Origin: Dermanyssus gallinae
Taxonomy: Eukaryota; Arthropoda; Arachnida; Mesostigmata; Dermanyssidae
Length of the DNA: 64,000 nucleotides
NCBI GenBank assembly: GCA_003439945.1
Contig: QVRM01001079.1
Location: 1-64,000 of the forward strand
Reading direction: 5' to 3'
Position numbers and translations under genes: made by a program. The notes under the pieces are model-generated. The model saw only the letters and a list, made by a program, of their open reading frames with translations, searched no databases and was not told where the DNA came from. Below are positions 1 to 11,400 of the stretch, in pieces; position 1 is the stretch's first letter, and the number at the start of each line of letters is the position of its first letter.

Positions 1-1940
1 AAAAACTTCTCTGCAATTTACAGGGCTACAATTCCATATCTGCCTGCAGACCTGAGGGTGGAGGAAAAGGCTTTACAACCTATACGCATTGTGCGCTCGA
101 CCTCATGGATATCGTTATGAAGTCCAGCGATGACGGCAATGTACAGGCCACAAGGTTATAACAGCACCGCTCTGCAAGCGATTGGGGATTTGCCTTGTGA
201 TCTTATGGGGGACACCAACATTGACCTACTAGAAGGGGACTCTATCTCCCTTCTAGTAGGTAAATTCAACTATCTATACAGTTGAATATAGTACTGCTCT
301 TGCCAGCAAGGGTTTTGAGTATGCAGTCAATATGATAACACGCCCAAACCTCAGGTCCAATGCTGTCTCTTTGGGCTCATGCATTAATCGTGTCGTTATT
401 GTGACTTAAACTGTGAACGATATCTACAGATCACTCCTTTCGCTGTTGACACGGTCTTTTTCGACCACTGCCCAGTGGGAATCATGTTGGCGGGCACCAT
501 TGCCACAGTTTGTAGCAAAACCTGAAGCTTGCTCTGGCTACCAAGAGCTCAATGATGAAGGCCTAGGACGTTTTAAGGAAGGTGTCTCCAGGGTGATTCG
601 AGAAATAGTTTGTAGCTGTCAATAGAAAAGCCACGATACCAAAGCGTCTGCTAGTCGACGGTCAAGAACTCGGGGAGGCCCAGAAAGTGATAGACGCACG
701 AGTTTTATACCTCAATCGGAACTAAACCGCGGATAGGCTTTCCCCACGGGAGGCGGTGGATGACGCCATTTCTGGCATGTGGAGTTCCGAGCCCAATGCA
801 TTTTCCTTTAGCGAATTACAGCTAAGGAGCTGCATTGCGCTGCAAAAAGTGTGAAGTCGGATCCATTTAAAGCCGAAGGAAACATGCCTGGTCGACTAAA
901 GTTGAATTTAATCGACGCGTTATCAGGGTATTTAGCTGTGATCTTCAACATATCAGTCAGGACCGGGGTGTTCTCAGAACGCCTAAAGACATCAGTGGTA
1001 ATTTGATTTCAGGGAGTCGCGATCAGCGGGGTTGACTCAAAACCATATCTGGTGGGAAATTGCCAAAGCTGCGGAAAACGGGAAAATGTGCCTCGGCGCA
1101 TTCCTTGACGTAGCGAATACTTTTGACTGTCTTGGCCGCTCTATATTTCCCAAGATGCTGCGAGAAATGGGTTGCGCACCAAATGCAACTGCCTCGTTTA
1201 AATCGTACCTAGGCGGACGTAAGCAGTTTGTGTCGGTGGGAGCACGAGCTCCACCCCTGGGACAGTCTCGATCGGGACTCCCCAGGGGTCGGTTCTTGGC
1301 CCCTTTATCTTCATAATCTACATACATTTCGTCTTGCGTAGCATTGAAATAAATATAGTGTCGACCACTTGTATTTGCGGATGATACAACTCTGCTGTTC
1401 CGCATTTGCTCAGCTTTTAAACGGTCAACTCAAACTTAGGCATGTGGAGACCGGTATCGAAGCGGCAATTTCACATTTTATACGGTTTGGCCTTGTCGTA
1501 AATCCGACTAAGATAAAACTCGTCCTGTTTCAGACACCTCAACGGGCATCGAGGCTGAAACTGGACACGGGCAATATATCCCTTGAAGTGGGCGGTGCAC
1601 CTGTCCCTCTCACTCGATAAGTAAAATGTCTCTGTATAACGCTTTATGAGAACATGAAAAGGGAAAGTCACGTTCGGTCGAGCGTTAAGGCCTGCTGTGC
1701 TATCGTGACATCGCTGGCCCATCTAAGGAAAGCCAAGGTCTCCTGCGTTGTTCTGGTCCATGCGAACAGAACGCTCCTGAAATCAATTATCAGTTACGGA
1801 ATCACTATATGGAGCGCAACCTACTCGGGAAGTCTGCACTCGTTACAGGTGATCCAGAACAATGCGTTGCGAGCCATTACTGGTTTGTCTAGTCGCCATG
1901 GTACGGCGGACTCGGACTACTCAAACTCGATCAGCTGACA
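1..1940 (+). mobile_element. Non-LTR retrotransposon (LINE) remnant A: endonuclease and reverse transcriptase pieces
   Basis: Degraded LINE in several frames. Around 160-250 one frame reads CDLMGDTNIDLL, which resembles the GDFNxD motif of an APE-type endonuclease. At about 458-484 FDHCPVGIM resembles the terminal SDHxPV motif. From about 780 to 1,000 comes the RT N-terminal part (LSGYLAVIFNISVRTGVF then SERLK). Then 1,032-1,310 (AFLDVANTFDCL, GLPRG) and 1,370-1,938 (LVVNPTKIKLVLF, SIISYGITIW) cover the palm and thumb. The YADD block is not legible. Frameshifts and stops are frequent, so it is inactive. The CR1/jockey-like pattern is an inference. At about 1,960 it abuts a second element in the same orientation. 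Confidence 0.75.
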
Positions 1941-1974
1941 TCGGTCAGATTGATGTCAGCTGAAAAAGAAGAGG

Positions 1975-4620
1975 AGATACTACGCAAGTTGTCATTACTT
2001 GAAGTCAGTCACGTGAAAAGAATGTCTCACATGCGAAACGGAGCGCAAGTTATGCTTGGTGACAATACCACCCTCATCAAGTAGTTCTCGAGCCTGAACA
2101 ACCCAAGTTATGTCATAAGTGTCTGAAGCCGGGACACCTCGCCGAAAGGTGCACAATGCTCCAAGTATGCAAGAACAGCGGCAATCCCGGTCACCTAACT
2201 ATTGTGGTGCTCGCGCGGCGGGTTCATCTGCCTGTGCTCGCTTGGCTTATCTTCATGAAGGATATCGAATTATACTCGAGGCCCGCATACTGCAACAGGT
2301 GAAGGTGCTGCACCCGACGGCCGAGATCATAACATGCTAGCGTCGTCCGCGGGAATTTCAATCACGCAATGACCCTACACCACAGCGGCTACTCCCGGCT
2401 CCCATATCAATCCCCGCCAGAAAAGGCGGAAGATCGACAAGGTGGTCCCGCCGCAGGTCGCCCGTTGTAAGGCAACGCCGGATCCAAGGACCTTACAGGA
2501 AAGCATATTGCAAGCAACGCACACGTAAAGCGACCTCGGCTTTGCCCGGCTTTAAAAGCTCCTCCTTCGGACTGTCTGAGGTTCTTACAGGTCTAAGCTC
2601 AGAGGTGTCGGCCAAATTCAAGCCCTCATTAGAGCTTTTGGAGCCGCTGTTACAGCTGCTACCTCTAGTGAATAATCTACGACTATTCGTACAATGATGG
2701 TTGATAATGATTGCACAGCTCAAGGCGGAGAAGCGTCAGGCGCTTCTCCATCTACTATTAAATGTCCAATATGCGACGGGCGATACACGCGGCGTGTCCT
2801 AACAACGCCTATATCAGCTAAACACCCAACCGCCACTGACGTTTCTGCCTCCATACCGACCACCTCTGAGCCTCCCCCGTTTGCAACCGGCGCAAATTTT
2901 AGAGAACATTTAAGCTGTGATAAGGCGAATCAAGCTAATTCAAATTGTACCAAAGGTAAGCTGTTATTGTATTTTTAATTTAATTTGTCTATTTACCTGT
3001 AGTGTTTAAGGTGTTATGGGGCAAATCAGGCTATGAAAAATCAAAATCGAAATGTACTCTTAGTAGTTTCATCTGAGAACGACTTTGAAGCATGGTAGGG
3101 CGCTTAACATTGACCTCCATGGTTAATGAATCCAACTTCAATCACGCAGATTTTAGAATCGCTGCTCATAAAACTATAGTTTTAAGATAACGTCAATAAA
3201 GCATTTGATAGCTGCAATGCACAAGTAATGGTGTCTGTTAACAGCAACAAGCAGGAACTAAAAATCAAAAAATAGTCTTCGGACACCTAGGGAGGCCTGG
3301 ATCACTTAGGAACTGTTGGCACTGATAAATTAAAAAAAATGCGGCATTCAAAAATCAGACACGGAATGCTCTGATAGTGTCGTAATACCTGAGAACTTTT
3401 TCGTAGAGCAAAAACATCTCATTGAGCTGGTCCATGCTCTAAGGGTTGCCCATCTTCTATGCTAAACACAGATATGCTCAGTTGCGCCAGAACAAATCCC
3501 ATCCCATGTATTGCGAAGAGCAGCCGATGTTCTCGCTGACCGCGTATCATATCTAATTAAGTTGTCAATTGCGCCCGGTAAGTACCCCAAAGCGCTTAAA
3601 TTATATAGTTCTGTCCCGCTTTTTAAATCTGGTGACAGATTGGCAAAAATCACCCAGTTAGTATACCGGCCCGATCTAAAAGATAAATGACAAACTCACA
3701 TTCAAACAACTCAAGGACATCTACTCAATCGCCGACAGTTCGGATTCCACTCTAAAATGTCCAGCACGTCCTGGTGATAAGCTATGTAGATGACGTCCGT
3801 CAAAGTCTTGAACAGAATAAAACAGCTGTTTTTTGTTGATTGAGAAAGGCGTTCGATACCGTCGACTTCAATATCTTAATTACCAAACTCGACGTCTATG
3901 GAGCTGACGTGCGTGTCCAATCGTAATTACGTTCTTCTATGTCAAAAAAACAACAAATGGTACAGACTGGGCAGATATGTCGAAAATAAGTATTATTTGG
4001 AGTGACTAAAGAAAGTATCAACTCACTGCTGTTCAATATATTTATCAGCGATATATTTGGCCATTATATCAAAACACAGCTTACTGACCGTATTTACTGT
4101 TGACACTACAGCACTCTTTGTCGGCGATTTCCCACAGGAGGTAGAAAAGATAATTAGGAAAAATCTTAAACGACTACCAGGTTTAGAGCCATTAGATTGC
4201 TCATGAATTGGTCAAATGCCGATGTCATTCAGTCCTGATCACTTAACGGTGAGGCATTTTAATGCAGAAACCACACTCTTGGCATGACCATTAAGGGAAC
4301 ATTCTTATGCGTTATTTTAGATTCCAGATTGTCGCTTAAAGCTTATACAGATCATATTTACAAGAAAGCTGTAGGGGGCATCGCTGCTCCGGTTAAGTGC
4401 CGTAATATTCTGCCTTGTGACCGCCTGTTTGCCCTTTACTCCATCTACGTTTTAATAATTGCACATACGCAGTTGAAATATTTGGAATGGCTTTTATGGC
4501 TGTGGGATCACACAAACAACTTCTGGTCGTGTCTGCAGCTTTATGTAGCCAATCTCATTTCTCAATATAAAACTTTGGTGGCACATATTGGAACAAGCAT
4601 CATAAATTCTGTTTTCTGGT
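1975..4620 (+). mobile_element. LINE remnant B, copy 1: gag-like ORF1 with zinc knuckles, then RT
   Basis: Gag-like ORF1 remnant with a CCHC zinc knuckle (CHKCLKPGHLAERC, about 2,107-2,148), followed by a long degraded region and then RT pieces from about 3,690 to 4,620 (FVDLRKAFDTVD-like text near 3,830-3,870, LLFNIFISDI near 4,030, LGVILDSRLSLKAYTDHI-like near 4,305). A paralogous copy lies at 28.7-31.7 kb in the same orientation; the two align through ORF1, the inter-ORF region and the RT. The RT frame is heavily interrupted, so the element is dead. Jockey/CR1-type architecture (gag with knuckles, APE-type LINE) is inferred. It ends in a 77-bp tandem repeat. Confidence 0.75.
2119..2340 (+). 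pseudogene. ORF1 (gag) fragment of LINE B with decayed zinc knuckles
   Basis: The first knuckle (C-x2-C-x4-H-x4-C) lies just upstream in a neighbouring frame. The frame then shifts, and a second knuckle is only partly preserved, ending near a GAxAAxSSAC-type motif. The paralogue at 29,040-29,270 keeps the order better: knuckle, partial knuckle, and a third motif CVNYRGAHAADSSAC. Such arrays bind the element's own RNA in jockey- and I-type LINEs (family knowledge). It is broken here. Confidence 0.6.
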
Positions 4621-4816
4621 AAGAAAATTCGCATAATTTGTCTCCGAGCAGCTTTTCTAGAGGCGGTTCTCAAGAATAATGAATCCTGATTTATGGAAAA
4701 GGATTCACATAATTTGTCTCCGAGCAGCCCTTGTAGAAACGTTTTTCAAGAATTATGAATCCTGCTTTATGGTAAGAGGGTTTGCATAATTTGTCTCCGA
4801 GCAGTCTTCATGGCAC
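4620..4816 (+). repeat. 77-bp tandem repeat, about 2.5 units, upstream of CD36-like copy 1
   Basis: Unit 1 is 4,620-4,696, unit 2 is 4,697-4,772 and a partial unit 3 runs 4,773 to about 4,816. Each contains the block CATAATTTGTCTCCGAGCAG and ends in a form of TGAATCCTG-TTTATGG. The preceding bases (4,598-4,619) look like the tail of a further unit. About 1.5 units occur at 40,668-40,765 upstream of copy 2, so the repeat belongs to the duplicated segment. A C-rich tract follows at 4,861-4,882. Confidence 0.8.
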
Positions 4817-5280
4817 TATCAAGTGACCAGATGAAGTATTCTCATGAAGACAGTCCTGCGCCCCCCCCGCCACCCCCCTCCCAAAATGAATAAAGAGGAC
4901 GACTGGATTTTAGTAGGTTTATGAGTTTTCCACTACCGTGGCTTCAACAACGACGCCAGATGTGCATCCTGCATATTACCAGTCAATCTCTCTAAAAAAA
5001 TATTGTATTCGCCCTTCGTTATCAGTATGCTACAGCTATGAGGTCACTTACTATTCATATGTTGTGGGGTTGTGGCTGTGTGAATATACTAGAAATAGAT
5101 AATTACTTATTTAAATGAAACAATGTATTTAATTAAATAGAAATGTCGATAGCGCAGGCATTTAATCGCTTTATTTTCGGAACTAAATGGGTACAATATT
5201 GTAATATTTTAATCTAACACTTACTTTAGCCAAGCCTTGTAGAAGGCATGGCAATATTAGGTTTTAACGTCATGCAAAGG

Positions 5281-5390
5281 CCATCCGTGTCTAGACATCG
5301 GTTTGGCTTTTAGATTGTCACGTCTGCTATCTGTTGATTCTATTGTCGCACTTTGCAGCTATTCTCGGTACCTGTAGTTCGGCCGCAACT
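5281..5390 (+). promoter_or_regulatory. Conserved 5' flank / 5'UTR of CD36-like copy 1
   Basis: The 110 bp before the start codon is about 90% identical to the same interval before copy 2 (41,066-41,175), well above the similarity further upstream. No TATA box is seen close by. It probably holds the 5'UTR and part of a core promoter; the exact start of transcription cannot be read. Confidence 0.4.
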
Positions 5391-5424
5391 ATGCACTTAC
5401 ATGCTATGCGGATTGTTATGATCG
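5391..5424 (+). CDS. CD36-like copy 1, exon 1 (start codon)
   Basis: The ATG opens a 34-nt coding exon (11 codons plus 1 nt) followed by the donor GTAAGTG. Joining to exon 2 completes a valine codon and gives a continuous N-terminal hydrophobic segment, which is why this start was chosen. It is identical in copy 2. Confidence 0.85.
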
Positions 5425-8400
5425 GTAAGTGTACCCTACGTTGCAACTAAGGATAAGGTGTTGTTTATTGATGATATAATTCAAATAATTTGAAAGACAG
5501 GTCTTGTGGCACAGTGTGGCTTGAAAAGATGTCAACAGCATTAGCCTATTTCTCGCTCGGTACGTTATCTCTAATGTGCAAGTTTGTATGATTCTATAGT
5601 GCATACAACACCTGCAGCTGATTGGAGCTTAACCTCATCTAAGAGTTTTATCTTTCTTTCTTCCAAAGTCGCTATAAACATGTATGATGCCTATACACCA
5701 CTGGCCAACTACAGTGATGGATTTGGGACCACCGAGCCCGTATTTCTCCCATCCTAGGTTTAGGATTGCAAAACACTTCGTCAAAATCGTGGGAGCGCGT
5801 TCTTCTACATTTATTCGCCCCTAGTTTACACTCTCATTCTCACGTACTGTGGTACGTTTACTCAAGCAAGCCTGCAATCCTTACCGTGGAGTTGCGTTTG
5901 TTTTCACATTTGTATACACATACATTTTAGGGAGTTGCGGCTAAGGCCAGAGTTGCTTCACAGGACTTCTCCACAAAATTGCGTCCGTTAGAAGGCTGTT
6001 CAAAGACCTTACTGCGCCTGCTTAAATATGATCCTTAGAGAAGAATGTCAAAGAGAAAATGGGTCCCACGCTGTTGTTGTCTAGTAAAAAAAACATCTGG
6101 TAAATTCCGAGATTGGCTCAAAAGGCTCCAGCAAAGTCAAATTAAAGAATGTTTAAATTAAATTGCCCGGGCCACGCCACCGGGGTCGACAGATGTTTTA
6201 GAGCCTGTACTCGTAGAACTATGCGCTAAATATGCCAATATGACATAAGTTAAAAAAAACTTAACTAGCATCGTGCTTTACGTCATGTGCTCATGACCTT
6301 CAGCCAAAAATTTTAACTGCAGTATCTTGCCTGCCCTAATTACTATGCCTTTACTACCACTTTATTACTTTACACTGTTCGACAATTCAAGAGGGCATAA
6401 CTTTACTAGTGTATACACAATGGTGTTTCAATACAAGCGCATGTTAAATGTGTATTATTGATTCATCGAAAAGTTATTAGTCACAAAACTTAGTTAAGCA
6501 TATGTTGTGTTTTTTTTTATTGCAGTCGTGGTTGTCATTTTGCTGCCAATAGAACTTGGCACGTTATTTTGGACTCAGAAAGAGATACAGCGGGAACGGC
6601 CTGGACCTCTCGTGGCGAACTCTCTGCTAGAGAGAACATTTTTAAATTTTCCAATCTATTCTTACGAGTCGCTCTATGTGTTTAATCTCACCAATTATGA
6701 AGAGTTTGTAAATAAAAAACGCATACCAATCGTACAGGAACTCGGACCGTATGTATTCAGGTTAGTAATGTTTAGGTCCTTTAGAAATAAGTGTAAGATG
6801 GTGCAAAGTCCGTAGATAGGCGCACATATTAGTTTAGATGATAATGTTATTGTCGCACTATCATGGCTGTTAGTAGGAACGACTTTGGAAACGTAACCTG
6901 TAAACTGTGCTAGATTTCTTTTAAAGGTGATCTTTTAACGCTATTCTATGTGTTGTTTAATTAAAGACTTTGAAGTTCTTCTCATACTACTGGGCATGTA
7001 CATGATGAGATACATTGGTGTAACTAGAGCGAGGCGAACTGTTTCTCGGCTTTTTCGTGATCGCCCTTCCGCCTCTAACAGAACCCCGGTGGCTGCACGG
7101 AGAAGCCTTGCTGTGCATCTGGCTCAAGTACTTAACTGACGCCAAGCACATGCAGCACATCACATTATGATGATCTGTTTTCTTTATCTGAGTCTGAAAT
7201 CGTTTTTAATTTGTTTACTAAATAAAAAAACGTATTTTTTAAAGCAGTTTATTAGTACTAATATATGCAGAAATCACATTTAATAATATATTGAATATCT
7301 TTCTTTTTATCGTTTATTTTTCCATTTACTTTTTGCAGCCTAAGGCCTAAACTAGCCGTACACTTGAAAATATGTCTCCAATCTGCTTAAAAAATCACGT
7401 TGCGTCTGGCCTGTTTTTTTCATTTATCGTGTTGCACCGACCTCCGACTTAGACGTTCGGCTGTTTACAAATATAACCTAAAAAAACGTCACAAAACCCA
7501 AGCGTTCACTTGTGGTCTTTTCTTTGCATAAAGTTTGAATAGAAACGTTAATACGCTTTAGCGTCCTTCTTAGTATAGATAGAGACGACGGCAGTGAAGT
7601 TAATACGTTTAATCACAATAGTGGCGCAAATCAATGTAAATTGGGGGTCGTATAGAAAACCGACAAACACCCGAGTGCCAAAAAATGCTGCTCAGATATG
7701 CAGAACCAACGATGGAGTACTTGGAGTTCGTCAATGCTTGGAAATGCAAACCGATTGTAAACACAGGCTATTCGTGTGGAATTGGCATGACAAGGCTCAA
7801 ACTACGATTTATGAAAAGGTTGAAGAGACTATTCACGACTCAACTGGGTCAAAGGAAGACACAAGCAAGTGGTGCGGGTGTGGGAAGCAGCGACAGAAGT
7901 ACAGCATAATGTGGAGCGCTATAATTTTGCGCTAAGCCGAAAAAGATCTTCAAATAGAACAAGACGTCATATTAAACATATCCGCAAGGTAGGATACCCG
8001 GAAACGTTTGTTCGTGAGTCTGAGACTGGTCACTAGAAGCAAAAGCTCTAAAAATATCCTATTGTCACTGCTCGAAGACTTTATAATTTAGCTATTAGGG
8101 GTATTCCAGCTCTGAAAAACAGTGCGTTTTCGCGTTCATAAGAAATAATTCGCTAAGAACCGATGACTCTCACAGCTTTTACTGCTCCGTGAGGCCGATT
8201 CGATAAACACAGATTGATTGTGGATTGAGCTAGCGAATGAGCCTATTATATTTCGTCGTTCACGCATGTGCACGTTGTCACAAGAAGCAGACAACTTCTC
8301 CACTTTCTTTGTCAGATCCCACACTTGACGTTCAAGCATTACATTCGACCTGCGGAGTGCATTTAAGCAGAGCACGTAAGATCTCATATGTCGATACTTT

Positions 8401-11400
8401 GGCATTGAGAGAATCTGCATTGTCAGCAGCGTCCAAATAGCTATCAACAGCTGCTGGAGTCATGGTCGGGTGGATTGCATTCGTTGCACTGTAGACCGGC
8501 AAATGCAGCTGTTTCGTTAACAACATAATCCGTTGTTAAATTAGTGCAGCGACCATGTACGCGTTCCTGACAAGTACTACACTGTACGTGTTGAACCACC
8601 TCGCTGATAGCAGTTGGGGCATTTCTTCGGTTCGTGGGAAGGCTTTTATGTGCGGATTGAGTGCAATTTTCGAGGTCACCTTGTTTCTTGCCTTGGGAAG
8701 CCATATGTTCAAAGCCATGGCCACATGCTCCAAGGTGACACAGCGAAGTCCCGGCCGGACAAATAAATTACTACATCAACATAGAAGACTCAAGGGCGGA
8801 GTAAGTAAGCAAAAACTCACTAAATTTGTGAGAACAATTTTAGTGATTTTTTGCAACCGACACCCGCCTGCCTAGCAGACGACGAGATCGCAAGATTTTC
8901 GCCTATCAGCAACGTCGTACAGTGAAATAGCTCGCCGTTCTGGTAGTAGTAGCACACCCCGAAGTCGAGTATCAGACGTTTGGTTCAGTTCCCTTTGGCC
9001 ACCCCCGGGTATTGCCTTTGCCTATTCTTCTGCCAAGGCGCGATGGTGGCAATCAATTCAATTTAATTGCTCCTTATTTGCTTTCAAAGGATATTTACTT
9101 ATATACGTGGTTATTCACACTAATTTCTGAATTAAATGTATGTATACAATGCACGCGATAACAGTAGAGGTAAATTTGTCATATAATACAATTCGTGATA
9201 TTTGTATCAGTACAGGTCTAATATTATATTACGAGTTCCTGACTTTTAACATTCTCGCCATGCGCCACGAAAACTTGTTGATTTGGTTAGATTGTTTTTT
9301 CTTCCCTCTCCACTCCTTGCCGATCAATTTGGTGAGATCGTCAGCCCCAGAGGGGATCTCGTGTTTCTAACGCCAGGATATTGTCAGGATATTCGCAAAA
9401 TTCTACGTGTCCTTGTTGGTCTTCCTGGCTACGTTGTAGCACCCCGGCAGCCCTAGAGGACGTTCCTTGGGGCTGGATCATCCGGTCATATGAGTAAAAC
9501 GGTCCATTCGTCTTGTAGAGTCTAGAGTATGACTCTCTAGAGGCTACTAAATACATTCTTGACGCCAAGTAAAATGGAGAGGAGGAGATCGTATTCTTAA
9601 GAGGAGGTCGGTAAAAGAGCTGGCCAATATGCTTGCTTAGACACTAAGGACATAAGGTAAATACATGAGGACACGCTGAGTAACAGGGACTGATGCACTC
9701 TACCCAATATGTTACGGAAAGGGCGACCAGTAAGGTCAGAACCCACGGAATTGCTGCTGTGCGTATAGTTAGGGACTTAAAGCATCGGGTGGTTCTGGCA
9801 GAATTCACAATTTGGGGTTCCAAAGTAGAGGAACGCAAGAAGCAGTACGAAGACCCAAATGTAGAGACAAATGTTTTACGCAAAGCCACGTGTCCCGAAT
9901 AGATACAGATCATTGAATATATTGAAGCAGCCGCTGTAACCTCTAGGACTAAATTTGAAAAAAATATCTTCCAATCTCAAACTGCTTTAAAATCAAGCCA
10001 CATTGTGAAGGCCTGTTAATTTGAACTAAATCTTGAGGTCCCAAAGACGATTCTTCCAAGGCAATTTTTGTATGTTTTAATCTTAGTTTACTTAGATGGC
10101 CGGCGTAAGCAATTGACCTTGCTTAAGTCCCACCTTAGTTTAAAAGTACAAAACGTTTTTTTTGGAAAATTGACTTAGACGACTGGTGGTATGCACCGGT
10201 ACCGACCATGGAGCGTTTGAAGGTTTGGGTAGCGGAGCGATTACACATCAGCGCCGTCTTAAATAGAAAGAGAGTCTATATAGGCCAAGCCAAAAAGTTC
10301 CCGCACGGAAGGTATGCTGTGATAAAGGTGTCGTTAGTCACTATGTGTAACCAGGCTATGGCGGCCCGAAGGATCTACAGGCTTGCCACAGACAGACGTA
10401 GAACACCACAATCAGTGCATTTGCATGCAATTTTCGTTATGGTTGCCGTGAAGTGCACCTGCGGGATGCGCTTGGAGCCGCTAGTTGTTCACAATCTTTG
10501 CACATTTTCCTTTACCCTTTGGCTGTCCTTAGGAGTCGCCCAGGCGGTGCTGTTGGTAGACGGTAATGCCACGATTGTCGTTGAGCCTTGCCCATGCCAT
10601 CTGCGTCGAGCCGCACATGTAGGCTGTAGTAGATAGGATCGTCACTGTTGTGTGTGTTTTATTTCTTGGTATACGAAAATGACATATCGGTAACCGTAAC
10701 GGATCTGCACGTCCAGACATTTTCGGGTTTTCCTTATTTAACCTTATTTATATGTGTAGGGTGCACAAAGGGGCATGCTCATGGCTCTTTCCAATCCAGT
10801 CAGGTATGTGATTCGACGCGAGGCGTTTAAATATAATGCGCGCCTTTTTGGCGGAATAGATTTATGCTAGCATTGAAACTGTCACAAAATATATTTAAAG
10901 TTTCCGATCATAAGGCAGTGATGACGGTGATAGTAGACTCAGTAGAATATTCGGTTATTGTTTTTCTGTATATAATACGTTTTTATTTATGTGGACTTTG
11001 CACAGGATCGTACACCAAAAGAGAAGGGGATCTCATAACAACGGTCATTTTATGTATTTTCGAAAGCCGACGTTCATTTTCGAGCCTAATATGTCAAATG
11101 GGAGCCTGGAAGACAAATTTACTACCGTGAACTTTGCTGCCATAATTTATTTCAATCTGGATGGTACTCCACGCGGCAAGGTTCAAAAGAAAAGCCTTTT
11201 TGTGAACGTCACCGTGAACGAATACTTCTATAGCGGGTAAGTTGCTTAAATGCTTCATATAAGGCATGCCGTTATAATTGATCGCTGGTTTGCTTTAACG
11301 TTGGTTTTCTTGGAGTTATAACTCCGTCCTTACTATCGTTCCCCTATTATCGTTCCAGTGTTTTACAACATAAATTAACCAGGTACTTTGCAGGTACTAG

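Noticed and set aside
10208..10636. 142-codon plus-strand frame, partly conserved at 48,050-48,210.
   Set aside because: Conservation is at the DNA level of the duplication; in copy 2 the frame is broken, and there are no family motifs.
10740..10830. Short frame similar to the segment at 11,395 (CAAAGGGGCATGC text), as a candidate exon or duplicated exon.
   Set aside because: No fitting phase or family similarity; it seems to be a repeated intron motif.
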